A DNA stretch of 34,353 nt from Candidatus Coatesiibacteriota bacterium (GCA_014728185.1 WJMB01000138.1:1-34353), one strand, 5' to 3'; shown: positions 26,512 to 34,353, counted from the stretch's first letter. Notes: generated from the letters alone by a model not told the origin. Made by a program: numbers and translations.

Positions 26512-27282
26512 CTAGGCGTCCGAGTCGACAGGATCGACGGCGTTATTCGGACGGTGGAGCTTGCGGCCGAAGAGGCGCCGGAAGGGGCGGCTGATGGCGG
26601 CGAAGCCGTCGCGCAGCGTGGTGCGCAGGGAATCGGCGATGGGTCGCAGCAGGTAGAAACGGGTCATTCCACGAACACTGGTGCGCAAGGCGCCCTGTCG
26701 CCAGGTGAACAAACGGGGAAGTAAGGCGCCGCTGCGACCTTGATAGTCCAGGTATTCCCCGCCGTAACGCTCGATCAGGGAGCGCTCCTCGCGACCCAGC
26801 CTGTACAGGACCAGCGGCAGGGCCAACACGATGTTCGAGAAACCGGCGGCAAAGTTCCAGACCAGCAGGGGTTGGGCCAGGCCCCACAGTAGGTGGGAGG
26901 CGTACATCGGGTGGCGCAGCCGGGCGTAGACGCCCGTGGTCACCAGGTCGGCGCTCTCCCGTGGCTCGGCTCCCGGGCTCCAGTTGGAGGCCAGGTCGGC
27001 GTGGGAGCGCCAGAGCAGCCAGGCCGCGCCGAGCATCAGCACCGAGCCAACCGGGACGGCCCAGCGCCCCAGGGTGTAATCGAAGGTCGCCAGCCAGTCC
27101 GTGGCCGCATAAACAACGGGCAGAACGAACATCCCGGTGAAGGGAAGCAGGGTCAACAGAAGTCCCGTCAAACCGAACCGACGTTCACCCTTCAGCGGTC
27201 GGTTGCCCAGGGTGTAGACGACGCGCAGCGCCGTGAGCAGCGCCAGCAGGGCGAAGTAGACGTAGACGCCGTTGGGTCGCAT
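26512..27282 (-). CDS. ICMT/PEMT-like membrane methyltransferase (isoprenylcysteine carboxyl methyltransferase family)
   Basis: 256 aa, several TM segments. LVTTGVYARLRHPMYASHLLWGLAQPLLVWN... and EERSLIERYGGEYLDYQGRSGALLPRLF. Confidence 0.8.
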   Translation of the reverse strand: MRPNGVYVYFALLALLTALRVVYTLGNRPLKGERRFGLTGLLLTLLPFTGMFVLPVVYAATDWLATFDYTLGRWAVPVGSVLMLGAAWLLWRSHADLASNWSPGAEPRESADLVTTGVYARLRHPMYASHLLWGLAQPLLVWNFAAGFSNIVLALPLVLYRLGREERSLIERYGGEYLDYQGRSGALLPRLFTWRQGALRTSVRGMTRFYLLRPIADSLRTTLRDGFAAISRPFRRLFGRKLHRPNNAVDPVDSDA

Positions 27283-27459
27283 CGGGTCGTCCTTGAATCA
27301 GGGAAACGCAGTTGGGCGGGAGCTCCGAGATTAACGGAGGCGGGCAAAGGCAAGCGGATGTGATTCTAATACAGCCCGCCGCGCCGGGCAACGGCGGGGT
27401 GGGATTGACGATTACCGGCGACCTCGGCTCGTCGTTCTCGCGCGACTGGGTCGAAAACC

Positions 27460-27541
27460 GGCTTTGGCACGTTTTTTGCGCCGTCCCGCCGCCCCTGGTC
27501 GGCCGGCGATGTCTTCCTGTTGCAAAAAACGTGCCAAAGCC
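27460..27541. repeat. 20-bp perfect inverted repeat with a 42-nt spacer
   Basis: GGCTTTGGCACGTTTTTTGC (27460-27479) and GCAAAAAACGTGCCAAAGCC (27522-27541). Confidence 0.9.
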
Positions 27542-27736
27542 TGGCGTACATGGGATTGCGCGGGTGCCGGACGAGGGGGGGCCGAGGTCGCCGGTGCGTT
27601 GGCTGACTGAACGCGGATCGACGATTCTTTGCCCCTTTTTGGTCCGATCGGGTTGCCTGATGCCTTCTGGTTCCCACTCGACAACGACCGGGTCCGAGGA
27701 CCCGGCCGCGCGTAAACCCGTGGTTGGGTTATCGGC

Positions 27737-29131
27737 CTAGCGCCAGTGGTCGTGCAGGAAGGCGTCGACCTCGGGCAGGCCGCCCTGGAGCACCACGTAG
27801 GCGTTGTACTGCTCGCGTTCGGTGATTTCGCCGTTGACCGGGGTGAGCATCAGCTCCTTGACCCGCTCGGCGTCGTCGCTCATCCCCAGCGCCCAGCCCA
27901 GCTTGATGTAGGCGGCCTCGGGCAGCATATTCGCCAGGGGGACGACCCCCAGCTCCATCAGGTCGCGCCCGGTGTCATAAACGTACATCTGGGCGTAGCC
28001 CCAGAGGGTCTGCACAGTCATGTAGACCTGAACGCCGGACTCGCAGGCCTTGCGCAGCGGTTCGTAGAGCGGTTTGTTGACGTGGCCCAGTCCGGTCCCG
28101 GCGATGACGATGCCCTTGTAACCGTTGTCGATCAGGCTTTCGATGATGTCGGGCTGCATGTTGGGGTAGTAGTAGACGATGGCCACGCGCTCTTCGAAGA
28201 CGTCATAGAGATTTAGCTTTCGCTCGGGATCGCGCCGGGTGAAATCGCGACGCAGCGGCTCGGGCGGGGCCTCCGGGGTGACGGTGGCCAGCGGGGTGTC
28301 GCCCAGGGTACGGAAGGTGCTGCGGTAAGAGCTGTGCATCTTGCGGACCCGGGTGCCACGGTGCAGCAGATTGTAGCGGTCCGAGGTCGGACCGAACATG
28401 CAGACCAACACCTCGGCCAGCTCGCCGTGGGCGGCGGACTGGGCGGCGCACTGCAGGTTGAAGGCGGCGTCCGATGAGGGGCGGTCGCTGGAGCGCTGGC
28501 TGCCCACCAGGATCACCGGAACGGGGAGGTCCTGGAGCATGTAGGACATGGCGGCGGCGGTGTGATGCAGGGTGTCGGTGCCGTGGCCGATGATGATTCC
28601 GGCGACGCCGTTTTCGATCTGCTTGGCGATCTCCCGGGCGGTAATCAGGTACTGTTCGGGGCCCATGTTCTCGCTGAAGACGCCGAAGAGCTTCTTGGTC
28701 TCGAGGTTGCAGATGTCGGCCAGCTCGGGGCAGGCGCCGTAGAGCTCGCCGGGACTGAAGGCGGGTATCACGGCGCCGGTGCGGTAGTCCAGGCGGCTGG
28801 CGATGGTCCCCCCGGTGCCCAGCAGCGTCACGTTGGGCTTGGCGGGATCAAAGGGAAACTCCTGCTCGGGAATCTTGTAATGGGCCTCTTTGTAGTCGTG
28901 CTCGACGATGCTCTGGATGCGTTCCACGGCGATGCCGATGTTGTAGCCCGTGTTCATCTTGAGCACGATGTGGCGGTCGTCGGCCTGTTCGGAGCGCGGC
29001 AGGATGATGCCGGAGAACTCGCCGGTGTCGGTAGTGATGGTGCAGTCACTCCAGACCCGGGCGCCAAGCCGCTTGAGCAGCTCGCGTCCCCGGCCGCGGT
29101 AGCCCTTGTAGGGATCGGGGGTGTCGGTCAT
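27737..29131 (-). CDS. gatD: Archaeal-type Glu-tRNA(Gln) amidotransferase subunit D (GatD)
   Basis: ORF 27737..29266; the likely start is the ATG at 29131 (MTDTPDPYKGYRGRGRELLKRLGARVWSDCTI) with upstream GGAG. It has the GatD-specific N-terminal domain before the asparaginase-like domain, then LLGTGGTIASRLDYRTGAVIPAFSPGEL, GHGTDTLHHTAAAMSYML, VGSQRSSDRPSSDAAFNL and HRGTRVRKMHSSYRSTFR. Confidence 0.9.
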   Translation of the reverse strand: MTDTPDPYKGYRGRGRELLKRLGARVWSDCTITTDTGEFSGIILPRSEQADDRHIVLKMNTGYNIGIAVERIQSIVEHDYKEAHYKIPEQEFPFDPAKPNVTLLGTGGTIASRLDYRTGAVIPAFSPGELYGACPELADICNLETKKLFGVFSENMGPEQYLITAREIAKQIENGVAGIIIGHGTDTLHHTAAAMSYMLQDLPVPVILVGSQRSSDRPSSDAAFNLQCAAQSAAHGELAEVLVCMFGPTSDRYNLLHRGTRVRKMHSSYRSTFRTLGDTPLATVTPEAPPEPLRRDFTRRDPERKLNLYDVFEERVAIVYYYPNMQPDIIESLIDNGYKGIVIAGTGLGHVNKPLYEPLRKACESGVQVYMTVQTLWGYAQMYVYDTGRDLMELGVVPLANMLPEAAYIKLGWALGMSDDAERVKELMLTPVNGEITEREQYNAYVVLQGGLPEVDAFLHDHWR

Positions 29132-29600
29132 CGTCGCTCCAGTGTCTTTGCGTCCGGATGCAGCTTCCAGTATGGTTGTCCGGCGAGAGAGGCGATTGTA
29201 GCAACGCTCGACCGCTTTAGTAAAGCCTCTCAAGCCGGGCCTTCGACCGGAGGGAAAGCCGACCATTCACAAGTCCTCGTCTACGCTTCGAGTCGGATAT
29301 GCCCCACATTTGCCAGACCGCACATCGCCTGCTATAGTGAGTCTATGTCGATACTCGGCTTAATATCATCTGCTCTGTCCGGACCGAATATTGATTGTAA
29401 CCTTCTGAAAACACTAATGATGAACCTCAGATACTACTCAGAAAACCGGCTGTTAAAAAGGCGGTGGCAATCAAAGGGCGTTATCTGTAGCAGATTTTAG
29501 TATCAACGTGCTTGAATGTGCCCTGAGGGCAGCGAGCTACCTGGACCTAAGTACAGTAATAACAAGCACTAAGGGCGCACCAAGTTAACGCTATATAAAA

Positions 29601-30147
29601 GGCATCGAATACCCTGTCCGGACCTGATCGTGATTGTATCCCGTTGATAATAGACTTGATTGGTATCGGATACCTGTCACGAAACAGGCTTTTAATAATT
29701 GCATGGGATCACTTAATGGTCACGGACAATAGTGTTACTGGAGATCGTTCTGATACAAGCTGTCATTGGGCAATCAGGTTTGCACATCGAATTAGTTGTT
29801 TGTGGCAGGTACGTGGATTTCCACATTCCCAGGATACCCTGACGACGTCACGAAGCTCCATTATCAACTGCCTGGCGCAATGGGTTTCGATGACGATTCG
29901 TCGATGCTAAGTAACCATTTATCATGTATATATAACTAGCAGGCACCGAGGGCTTGAGTTGGCAGGCCAAACATCATTCGGCAAAGCCTCGTATCAGCGG
30001 CTTTTTTCGAGGTGGATCGGTGTTTCGACTTGAAGCTGGTTGGTCCGAGGTCGTGTGTGATGCCAACTGCATTTCTGGTAAGTGAAGAACGGCCCAACAA
30101 CCCGCTCCCAATCAGCCTGATCTGGTCCTATCACGTTCCATGATGTT
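29601..30147 (-). repeat. RepB copy B6, split by RepA A4
   Basis: Physical ends GGCATCGAATACCCTGTCCGGACC (29601-29624) and GGTCCTATCACGTTCCATGATGTT (30124-30147). Confidence 0.65.
29705..30064 (-). repeat. RepA copy A4 (360 bp), nested in RepB copy B6
   Basis: GGGATCACTTAATGGTCACGGAC...GGTCCGAGGTCGTGTGTGATGCC. Flanks AATTGCAT / AACTGCAT (7/8). Near-identical inverted stretches to A1. Confidence 0.88.
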
Positions 30148-30239
30148 CTCGCTTTCAGGCATTCCCGTTGTCCCGCGAGGACGTTACTCTACTTGCCTGT
30201 CAATAACCGCTCCACACAGTAAAGCGAAAGGAGCCCGCT

Positions 30240-30905
30240 ATGAAACGACTGCTGCCCCTGCTTTTTGCGGCGGGCGTGATGGCCCTGCCCACGGTCGAAG
30301 CCGCCGCTCCGGCCGACGACCTCCTCTTCACCGAGGACTGGGGCGATCCCGCCTCCTGGAACATCAACAATCCGCCCACCGGCTGGACGATCAACGACCT
30401 GGTCCCCGGCGGGAACCTGGGCTGGGTCCACGACACCTTCCAGGACGGCCACAGCGCCCATGTGGATTACAGCCCGACGGAAACCAGCTTCCAGTACGAG
30501 CTGCTGATGGATAGCCACAGCGTGGACTGCTCCGGCTACAGCGAGATCGAGCTGGCGATGGACTTCGTCCTCGACTGGTACACCACCGCCGGCGGTGTCT
30601 TCGAGATCTGGGTCTCCACCGACGACTGGGCCGGCTACGACGTCGCGCTGACCCACAGCTACGCCGACGGCAGCGTCGGTTACTACGATTGCTGAGGCGG
30701 CGCCCACTCTTACGAGGCCGTGGTTTACGGTCTCGCAGACTACGCCGCTGGATATGACAACGTCAAGCTGGGCTTCGTCCTCTCGGGCACCGACACCTAC
30801 GACAACCTGGACGGCTTGCTGATCGACAACCTTGAAATCCGCGGGGAGGCGGGCAGCCGGACCGAGGTAGCCAGCTTCGGCGAGATCAAAGGCGCCTACC
30901 ACTAG
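30240..30905 (+). pseudogene. Secreted choice-of-anchor-J-like protein interrupted by a single in-frame TGA
   Basis: Frame 30240.. runs 151 codons to TGA at 30693-30695, then continues open in the same frame to TAG at 30903-30905. Signal peptide MKRLLPLLFAAGVMALPTVEAA; C-terminal YAAGYDNVKLGFVLSG...DGLLIDNLEI completes the expected fold. A terminator follows only after the second stop. Confidence 0.65.
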
Positions 30906-30933
30906 GCATTGTCGGGTAGAAGCAAAGCGGCAC

Positions 30934-30960
30934 GGGGACCGGGTTTACCGGTCCCCTTTT
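30934..30960 (+). terminator. Rho-independent terminator after the TGA-interrupted gene
   Basis: GGGGACCGG-GTTTA-CCGGTCCCC-TTTT. Confidence 0.9.
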
Positions 30961-30981
30961 CCATTCTAAGTGTCGCTCGTT

Positions 30982-31058
30982 GTCCCTTTAACGTTGGTTC
31001 AGTTGCAGGTGATAATCCCATTAGCGATATGCATCAGTTCAGGTGCGTGTGATATTTT
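30982..31058. repeat. Chimeric RepC remnant C4 (two element ends joined)
   Basis: AACGTTGGTTCAGTTGCAGGTGATAATCCC (inverted left end) runs straight into ATTAGCGATATGCATCAGTTCAGGTGCGTGTGATA (direct right end). Confidence 0.6.
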
Positions 31059-31063
31059 CAACC

Positions 31064-31094
31064 AAAAAGCCCGCCGGAGCGGGCTTTCGTTTTA
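31064..31094 (-). terminator. Rho-independent terminator of iscU/nifU
   Basis: On the minus strand: AAAGCCCGC-TCCG-GCGGGCTTTTT. Confidence 0.8.
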
Positions 31095-31118
31095 TCTAGT
31101 TTCTGGAAGATCACGGAG

Positions 31119-31583
31119 CTATTCGGGTTCACCCTCGGCGAACTCTGCGTGGTGCTCGTGGTCGCATTCGCCGCCCAGGTCCATCTTGTCCATCTCCGGG
31201 CATTCGCCGTTGCGGCGGCAGCGGTAATGGGCGATCGCGGCGCGCAGGGCGTCGGTGGCCAGGTTGCTGCAGTGCATCTTGATCTTGGGCAGGCCGCCCA
31301 GGGCCTGGGCGACGGCGTCCCGCGTCAGCTTCTCGGCTTCGTCCAGGGTCATCCCCTTGGCCAACTCCGTGGTAATCGAGCTGGTGGCGATCGCCGCACC
31401 GCAGCCGAAGGTCTTGAAGGTGCAGTCGGTGATGCGCTCGTTCTCATCGACCTTGATGTAGATCTCCATGATGTCGCCGCAGGAGGGGTTGCCGACTCGG
31501 CCGATGCCGTCGGCGTCCTCCAGGGTTCCCACGTTGCGCGGGTTCATGAAGTGGTCCATCACCTTTTCGGTGTAAGCGTCCAT
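31119..31583 (-). CDS. Fe-S cluster scaffold protein (IscU/NifU N-terminal type)
   Basis: 154 aa. YTEKVMDHFMNPRNVGTLEDADGIGRVGNPSCGDIMEIYIKV, FKTFGCGAAIATSSITTELAKGMTLDEA, KIKMHCSNLATDALRAAI. Confidence 0.95.
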   Translation of the reverse strand: MDAYTEKVMDHFMNPRNVGTLEDADGIGRVGNPSCGDIMEIYIKVDENERITDCTFKTFGCGAAIATSSITTELAKGMTLDEAEKLTRDAVAQALGGLPKIKMHCSNLATDALRAAIAHYRCRRNGECPEMDKMDLGGECDHEHHAEFAEGEPE

Positions 31584-31866
31584 CTCTAGGTTACCTCGGT
31601 TGGAGTGTGAACTTTACCAGCTTGGCACAATCCCAGTATGCCACAAAAGGAATTAAACGGCAATCATGTAGGGAATTATCTTCAGCGGTTTGAGCGGCGG
31701 AGGTATCCGCCCACATTCGAGCGATAGTCGAGAAGCGGTAGCCTCCGTTATCATTCCACGAAGCTGAACAGGCAGGTTCGCACAGATAGCCGCCGCAAGG
31801 GAGTTACGCCATCTCTGGTTTTCCGTTTGTTACTATCACTCGTATTCGAACCGCTAGATACAGTCA

Positions 31867-32189
31867 GGCATCATGGTACGTGATCGGACCAAATCTGGGC
31901 GGATATTGCACGGTGCACTGAACAGGTACTCGTTGTTTGTGTGCGCCCGAGTTTGATCCCGATTTTACCACGCGCAGCCTTATTGCTTGAATATGAAGCA
32001 GTTATGAGTCGAGCGGTATTCGGGTGACCGTTAACTGCAAGGCAATAGGCAGGGTGGGTTATCCTCCGAGCACACACCTTGCAACCGCCACTATTTTGAT
32101 CGCTGAAAAGTGACAGGCACCTTTTCTACTGTACGTTTGTTATCAGCAGATTACAAACGAAACCCGGTCCGAACAGGGTATATGATCCC
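31867..32189 (+). repeat. RepB copy B7 (323 bp, most complete)
   Basis: 24-bp ends GGCATCATGGTACGTGATCGGACC and GGTCCGAACAGGGTATATGATCCC. Confidence 0.8.
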
Positions 32190-32190
32190 A

Positions 32191-32237
32191 TTGAACGATA
32201 TTCTGTAACACTCTGATCCGTGACAGCTAAGTGATCC
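32191..32237 (+). repeat. RepA right-end fragment A5
   Basis: TTGAACGATATTCTGTAACACTCTGATCCGTGACAGCTAAGTGATCCC matches the right ends of A1 and A3. Confidence 0.7.
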
Positions 32238-32293
32238 CTGCTGGAGTTTTTTAGCTGGGCCGAAAACAAGTAAGCGCAAGGGATCGGATGCTC

Positions 32294-32317
32294 GGTCCGA
32301 AGAGGCTACACGATCCC
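32294..32317 (+). repeat. RepB right-end fragment
   Basis: GGTCCGAAGAGGCTACACGATCCC. Confidence 0.6.
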
Positions 32318-32522
32318 CCGCGAAACTTCTAAACAGCGGAAACGCCGGCCACCCGCTTTCGCTCGGTGCGAAGCCCAGGTAACGCAGAGCCGTCCCCATG
32401 TTCCGCCGTTATGTATCGGATTGACAGACCTTCAACGGGGCATACCCGTCCAGCTTGGTCATAGATAGCACCACGGGGCGGTCCGGACCGCCCCGTCACT
32501 CAAAGCGTGGACGCCTTGCCCG

Positions 32523-33383
32523 CTAGGCTTTCCTCCGGCGGCGCAGGCGGCGGATCAGCAGGAAGATTCCCAGCCCCAAGCCGCAAACGGGCACCCCGAC
32601 CACCAAGACGATGATCAGCACCCGCAGCACGTGGAGCAGGATGATGTAGCCCCGGGTGAAGCCTGTGCCGGTGAGCCGGGCCGCCGGATCGGCGATCAGC
32701 CCCTCCTCGGCGGTCAGGGTCAGGTAGACCGGGGTGACGCCGGAGGCGCCGTCCAGGCTCGGGTATTGAGCCAGCAGGGCTGCCTCTTCGTTTTCGATGG
32801 TCAGCAGGCGGTAGCGCAGCTCGGCGGCTTCGGCGCTTCCGGCCTCCTCGAGCTGGCGTTCCAGGGCGGCTCGCTGGGCCCGCAGGTCTCGCAGCTCGGT
32901 AGCGGCCGTGTGGTACTCGTTGCTGACGTCGACGGTGTAGCGCTCCTCGCGCAGCACCTCGCCCAGGGCCCCCAGGCGACGCACCAGGCGGTCGCGTTCT
33001 GAGACGTTAACCAGTTGCAGCAGCCAGCCGGCGGCGGGTTCGTCGGTGGGCCGCAGGTAGGAAAGGCGGGCCAGGTAGCCGTCATGGTCGTCCAACAGCT
33101 CCCGGATGCTCTCCAGCGTCCCGCTAAAATCCTCGACCTGGAGAACGAGGCTGGTGGTCACCCGGAGCATCCGCGGCCGAGTGACGGTGTCGTAGCCCGT
33201 GCCGTCGGGTCGGGGCAAGGTCAGGGTGACCTCGTCGCCGGCGGGCTCGACGGCGGGGACGACGGCGTAGTCCTCGAGATGCTCCTCGAGGGCCGGCCCC
33301 TCGTAGGAGGTGCTCTCGCAGCCGGAGAGGATCAGCGCTGCGGCCAGGACCGCAGCGAAGGCGGCGGTTGCTCGGCGCATCAC
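32523..33383 (-). CDS. DUF4349-family lipoprotein
   Basis: 286 aa. Lipobox LILSGC, central coiled coil, C-terminal TM segment plus basic tail (VLIIVLVVGVPVCGLGLGIFLLIRRLRRRRKA). ATGA overlap with the upstream gene. Confidence 0.75.
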   Translation of the reverse strand: MMRRATAAFAAVLAAALILSGCESTSYEGPALEEHLEDYAVVPAVEPAGDEVTLTLPRPDGTGYDTVTRPRMLRVTTSLVLQVEDFSGTLESIRELLDDHDGYLARLSYLRPTDEPAAGWLLQLVNVSERDRLVRRLGALGEVLREERYTVDVSNEYHTAATELRDLRAQRAALERQLEEAGSAEAAELRYRLLTIENEEAALLAQYPSLDGASGVTPVYLTLTAEEGLIADPAARLTGTGFTRGYIILLHVLRVLIIVLVVGVPVCGLGLGIFLLIRRLRRRRKA

Positions 33384-34045
33384 TCCCCCTTCCGCTCGCG
33401 CAGCCGCCCGATGCGCAGCCCGACGAAGAAGGCCAGGATGACGATCACCAGGGCCGGCACGATTGTGGTGAAGATGAAGCTGGCCGCCGGGCCGAAGGCC
33501 GGATCGGGTCGGGGGGTCAGGACCAGCTCGAGGCTGTGGCGCTCGGTGGCTTCGCTCAGCTCGTCGAGGCGTCGCCGGGTGTCCTCGAGCTCGCCCTCCA
33601 GTGTGCTGAGCTGACGCTGGCGGCGGATGCGCTCATCGGCGGAGAGGCCGGTCTGCTCCACGGCCACACTCGCGGAGGCGACGCGTTCCTCCAGGCGCTC
33701 GACCTGTGCGTTCAGTTCTGCGAGCAGATCACCGACGACGTCCAGGCGCGAGGTCTCGCTCTCGACAAGGCCCAGACCGCGCAGCTCGGTCACGGTGCGT
33801 CGGGAGGTCTCGGCGGGCAGGCGGTATTCCAGATAGGCGACGCGACCGTCCGCCGACTCCTCGACCTCACGGGAGACCAGCAGGGCATCGCGCTCGGCCA
33901 GCAGGGTCTCGACGCTGGTCAATCCGGCATCGAAGTCATCGAGGGCCAGAACCAGCTCGACCTCGTAGACCCGGGGAGCGGCCCGGGACAGCGGAACCAG
34001 AGCGACCAGGGCCAGCGTCGTCAGGATCGGGATTGCGCGGCGCAC
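33380..34045 (-). CDS. DUF4349-like secreted/membrane protein
   Basis: 221 aa. Signal peptide, coiled coil (LLAELNAQVERLEERVASASVAVEQ...LSTLEGELEDTRRRLDEL), C-terminal TM plus basic tail. Confidence 0.65.
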   Translation of the reverse strand: MRRAIPILTTLALVALVPLSRAAPRVYEVELVLALDDFDAGLTSVETLLAERDALLVSREVEESADGRVAYLEYRLPAETSRRTVTELRGLGLVESETSRLDVVGDLLAELNAQVERLEERVASASVAVEQTGLSADERIRRQRQLSTLEGELEDTRRRLDELSEATERHSLELVLTPRPDPAFGPAASFIFTTIVPALVIVILAFFVGLRIGRLRERKGE

Positions 34046-34047
34046 GA

Positions 34048-34353
34048 TTACTCACCGCCCCGGCGCAGCAACCGGACGATCCAGCGGGCCAACAGGAAGG
34101 TCGGAACACCGAGCACGGCCAGGGCCAGAACCACGCCGATGATTACCACGAAGACGCGCAGGATGTTGACGATGGCGATGTAGGCCATCTCGAAACCGTC
34201 GGCGATGACCCGGTCACCGCGGAAGGTCGTCCCGGGCTCGTCCTCGGTCAGCGTGATGCGGATCTTGGGCAGAGTGACCAGGTCGTCGAAGTTCTTCAGC
34301 CGACCCTCGGCCTCGGAGAGGCTATAGTCCATCTCGTTGAGGCGTCGGTCGAG
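34048..34353 (-). CDS. DUF4349-like protein, C-terminal part only (runs off the window)
   Basis: The frame is open to the window end: ...MDYSLSEAEGRLKNFDDLVTLPKIRITLTEDEP...VVIIGVVLALAVLGVPTFLLARWIVRLLRRGGE. Confidence 0.65.
   Translation of the reverse strand, partial: LDRRLNEMDYSLSEAEGRLKNFDDLVTLPKIRITLTEDEPGTTFRGDRVIADGFEMAYIAIVNILRVFVVIIGVVLALAVLGVPTFLLARWIVRLLRRGGE

Noticed and set aside
27737-29131. Calling this ORF a type I L-asparaginase
   Set aside because: The N-terminal GatD domain and the RGTRVRKMHSSYRSTFR region are GatD-specific.
30693-30760. Selenocysteine insertion at the TGA
   Set aside because: The downstream sequence can form a weak GGCGGC/GCCGCT pairing, but not a clear bacterial SECIS with the expected apical loop; a W-to-stop change is simpler. 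Left open only as something to exclude.
1366-32317. CRISPR array from the recurring 24-bp GGTCCGAANAGGGTATACGATCCC motif
   Set aside because: Occurrences are kilobases apart and are the ends of longer homologous repeats, not regularly spaced; no cas genes.

Overview
The window is a GC-rich bacterial chromosome segment, with about 20 protein-coding genes separated by AT-richer intergenic DNA. The largest gene block is a minus-strand translation cluster: thrS - infC - rpmI - rplT - pheS - [repeats] - pheT - [repeat] - ZapB-like coiled coil - TonB-dependent receptor. Other recognisable genes are: two CoA-dehydratase-activase proteins; an HU/IHF protein; a 30-codon AURKAIP1/COX24-like micro-ORF; thiE; a large secreted protein that looks like a degenerate M1 peptidase joined to a beta-barrel; a MacB/FtsX permease; a TPR-esterase; an ICMT-like methyltransferase; an archaeal-type GatD; a choice-of-anchor-J-like secreted protein interrupted by an in-frame TGA; iscU/nifU; and a tandem of DUF4349-like proteins cut by the window edge. 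The main unexplained signal is in the intergenic DNA. Three families of non-coding interspersed repeats, here named RepA (~360-370 bp), RepB (~180-325 bp) and RepC (~350 bp), share a terminal architecture: ~24-bp imperfect terminal inverted repeats starting GG(G/C)AT, with an inner CGGACC or CTGAAC block. Several copies have 8-bp flanking direct repeats (one perfect, three imperfect), and some copies are nested inside others. They look like a MITE-like superfamily with no transposase in this window. All repeat comparisons were made by eye. No tRNA, rRNA or CRISPR array was recognised.
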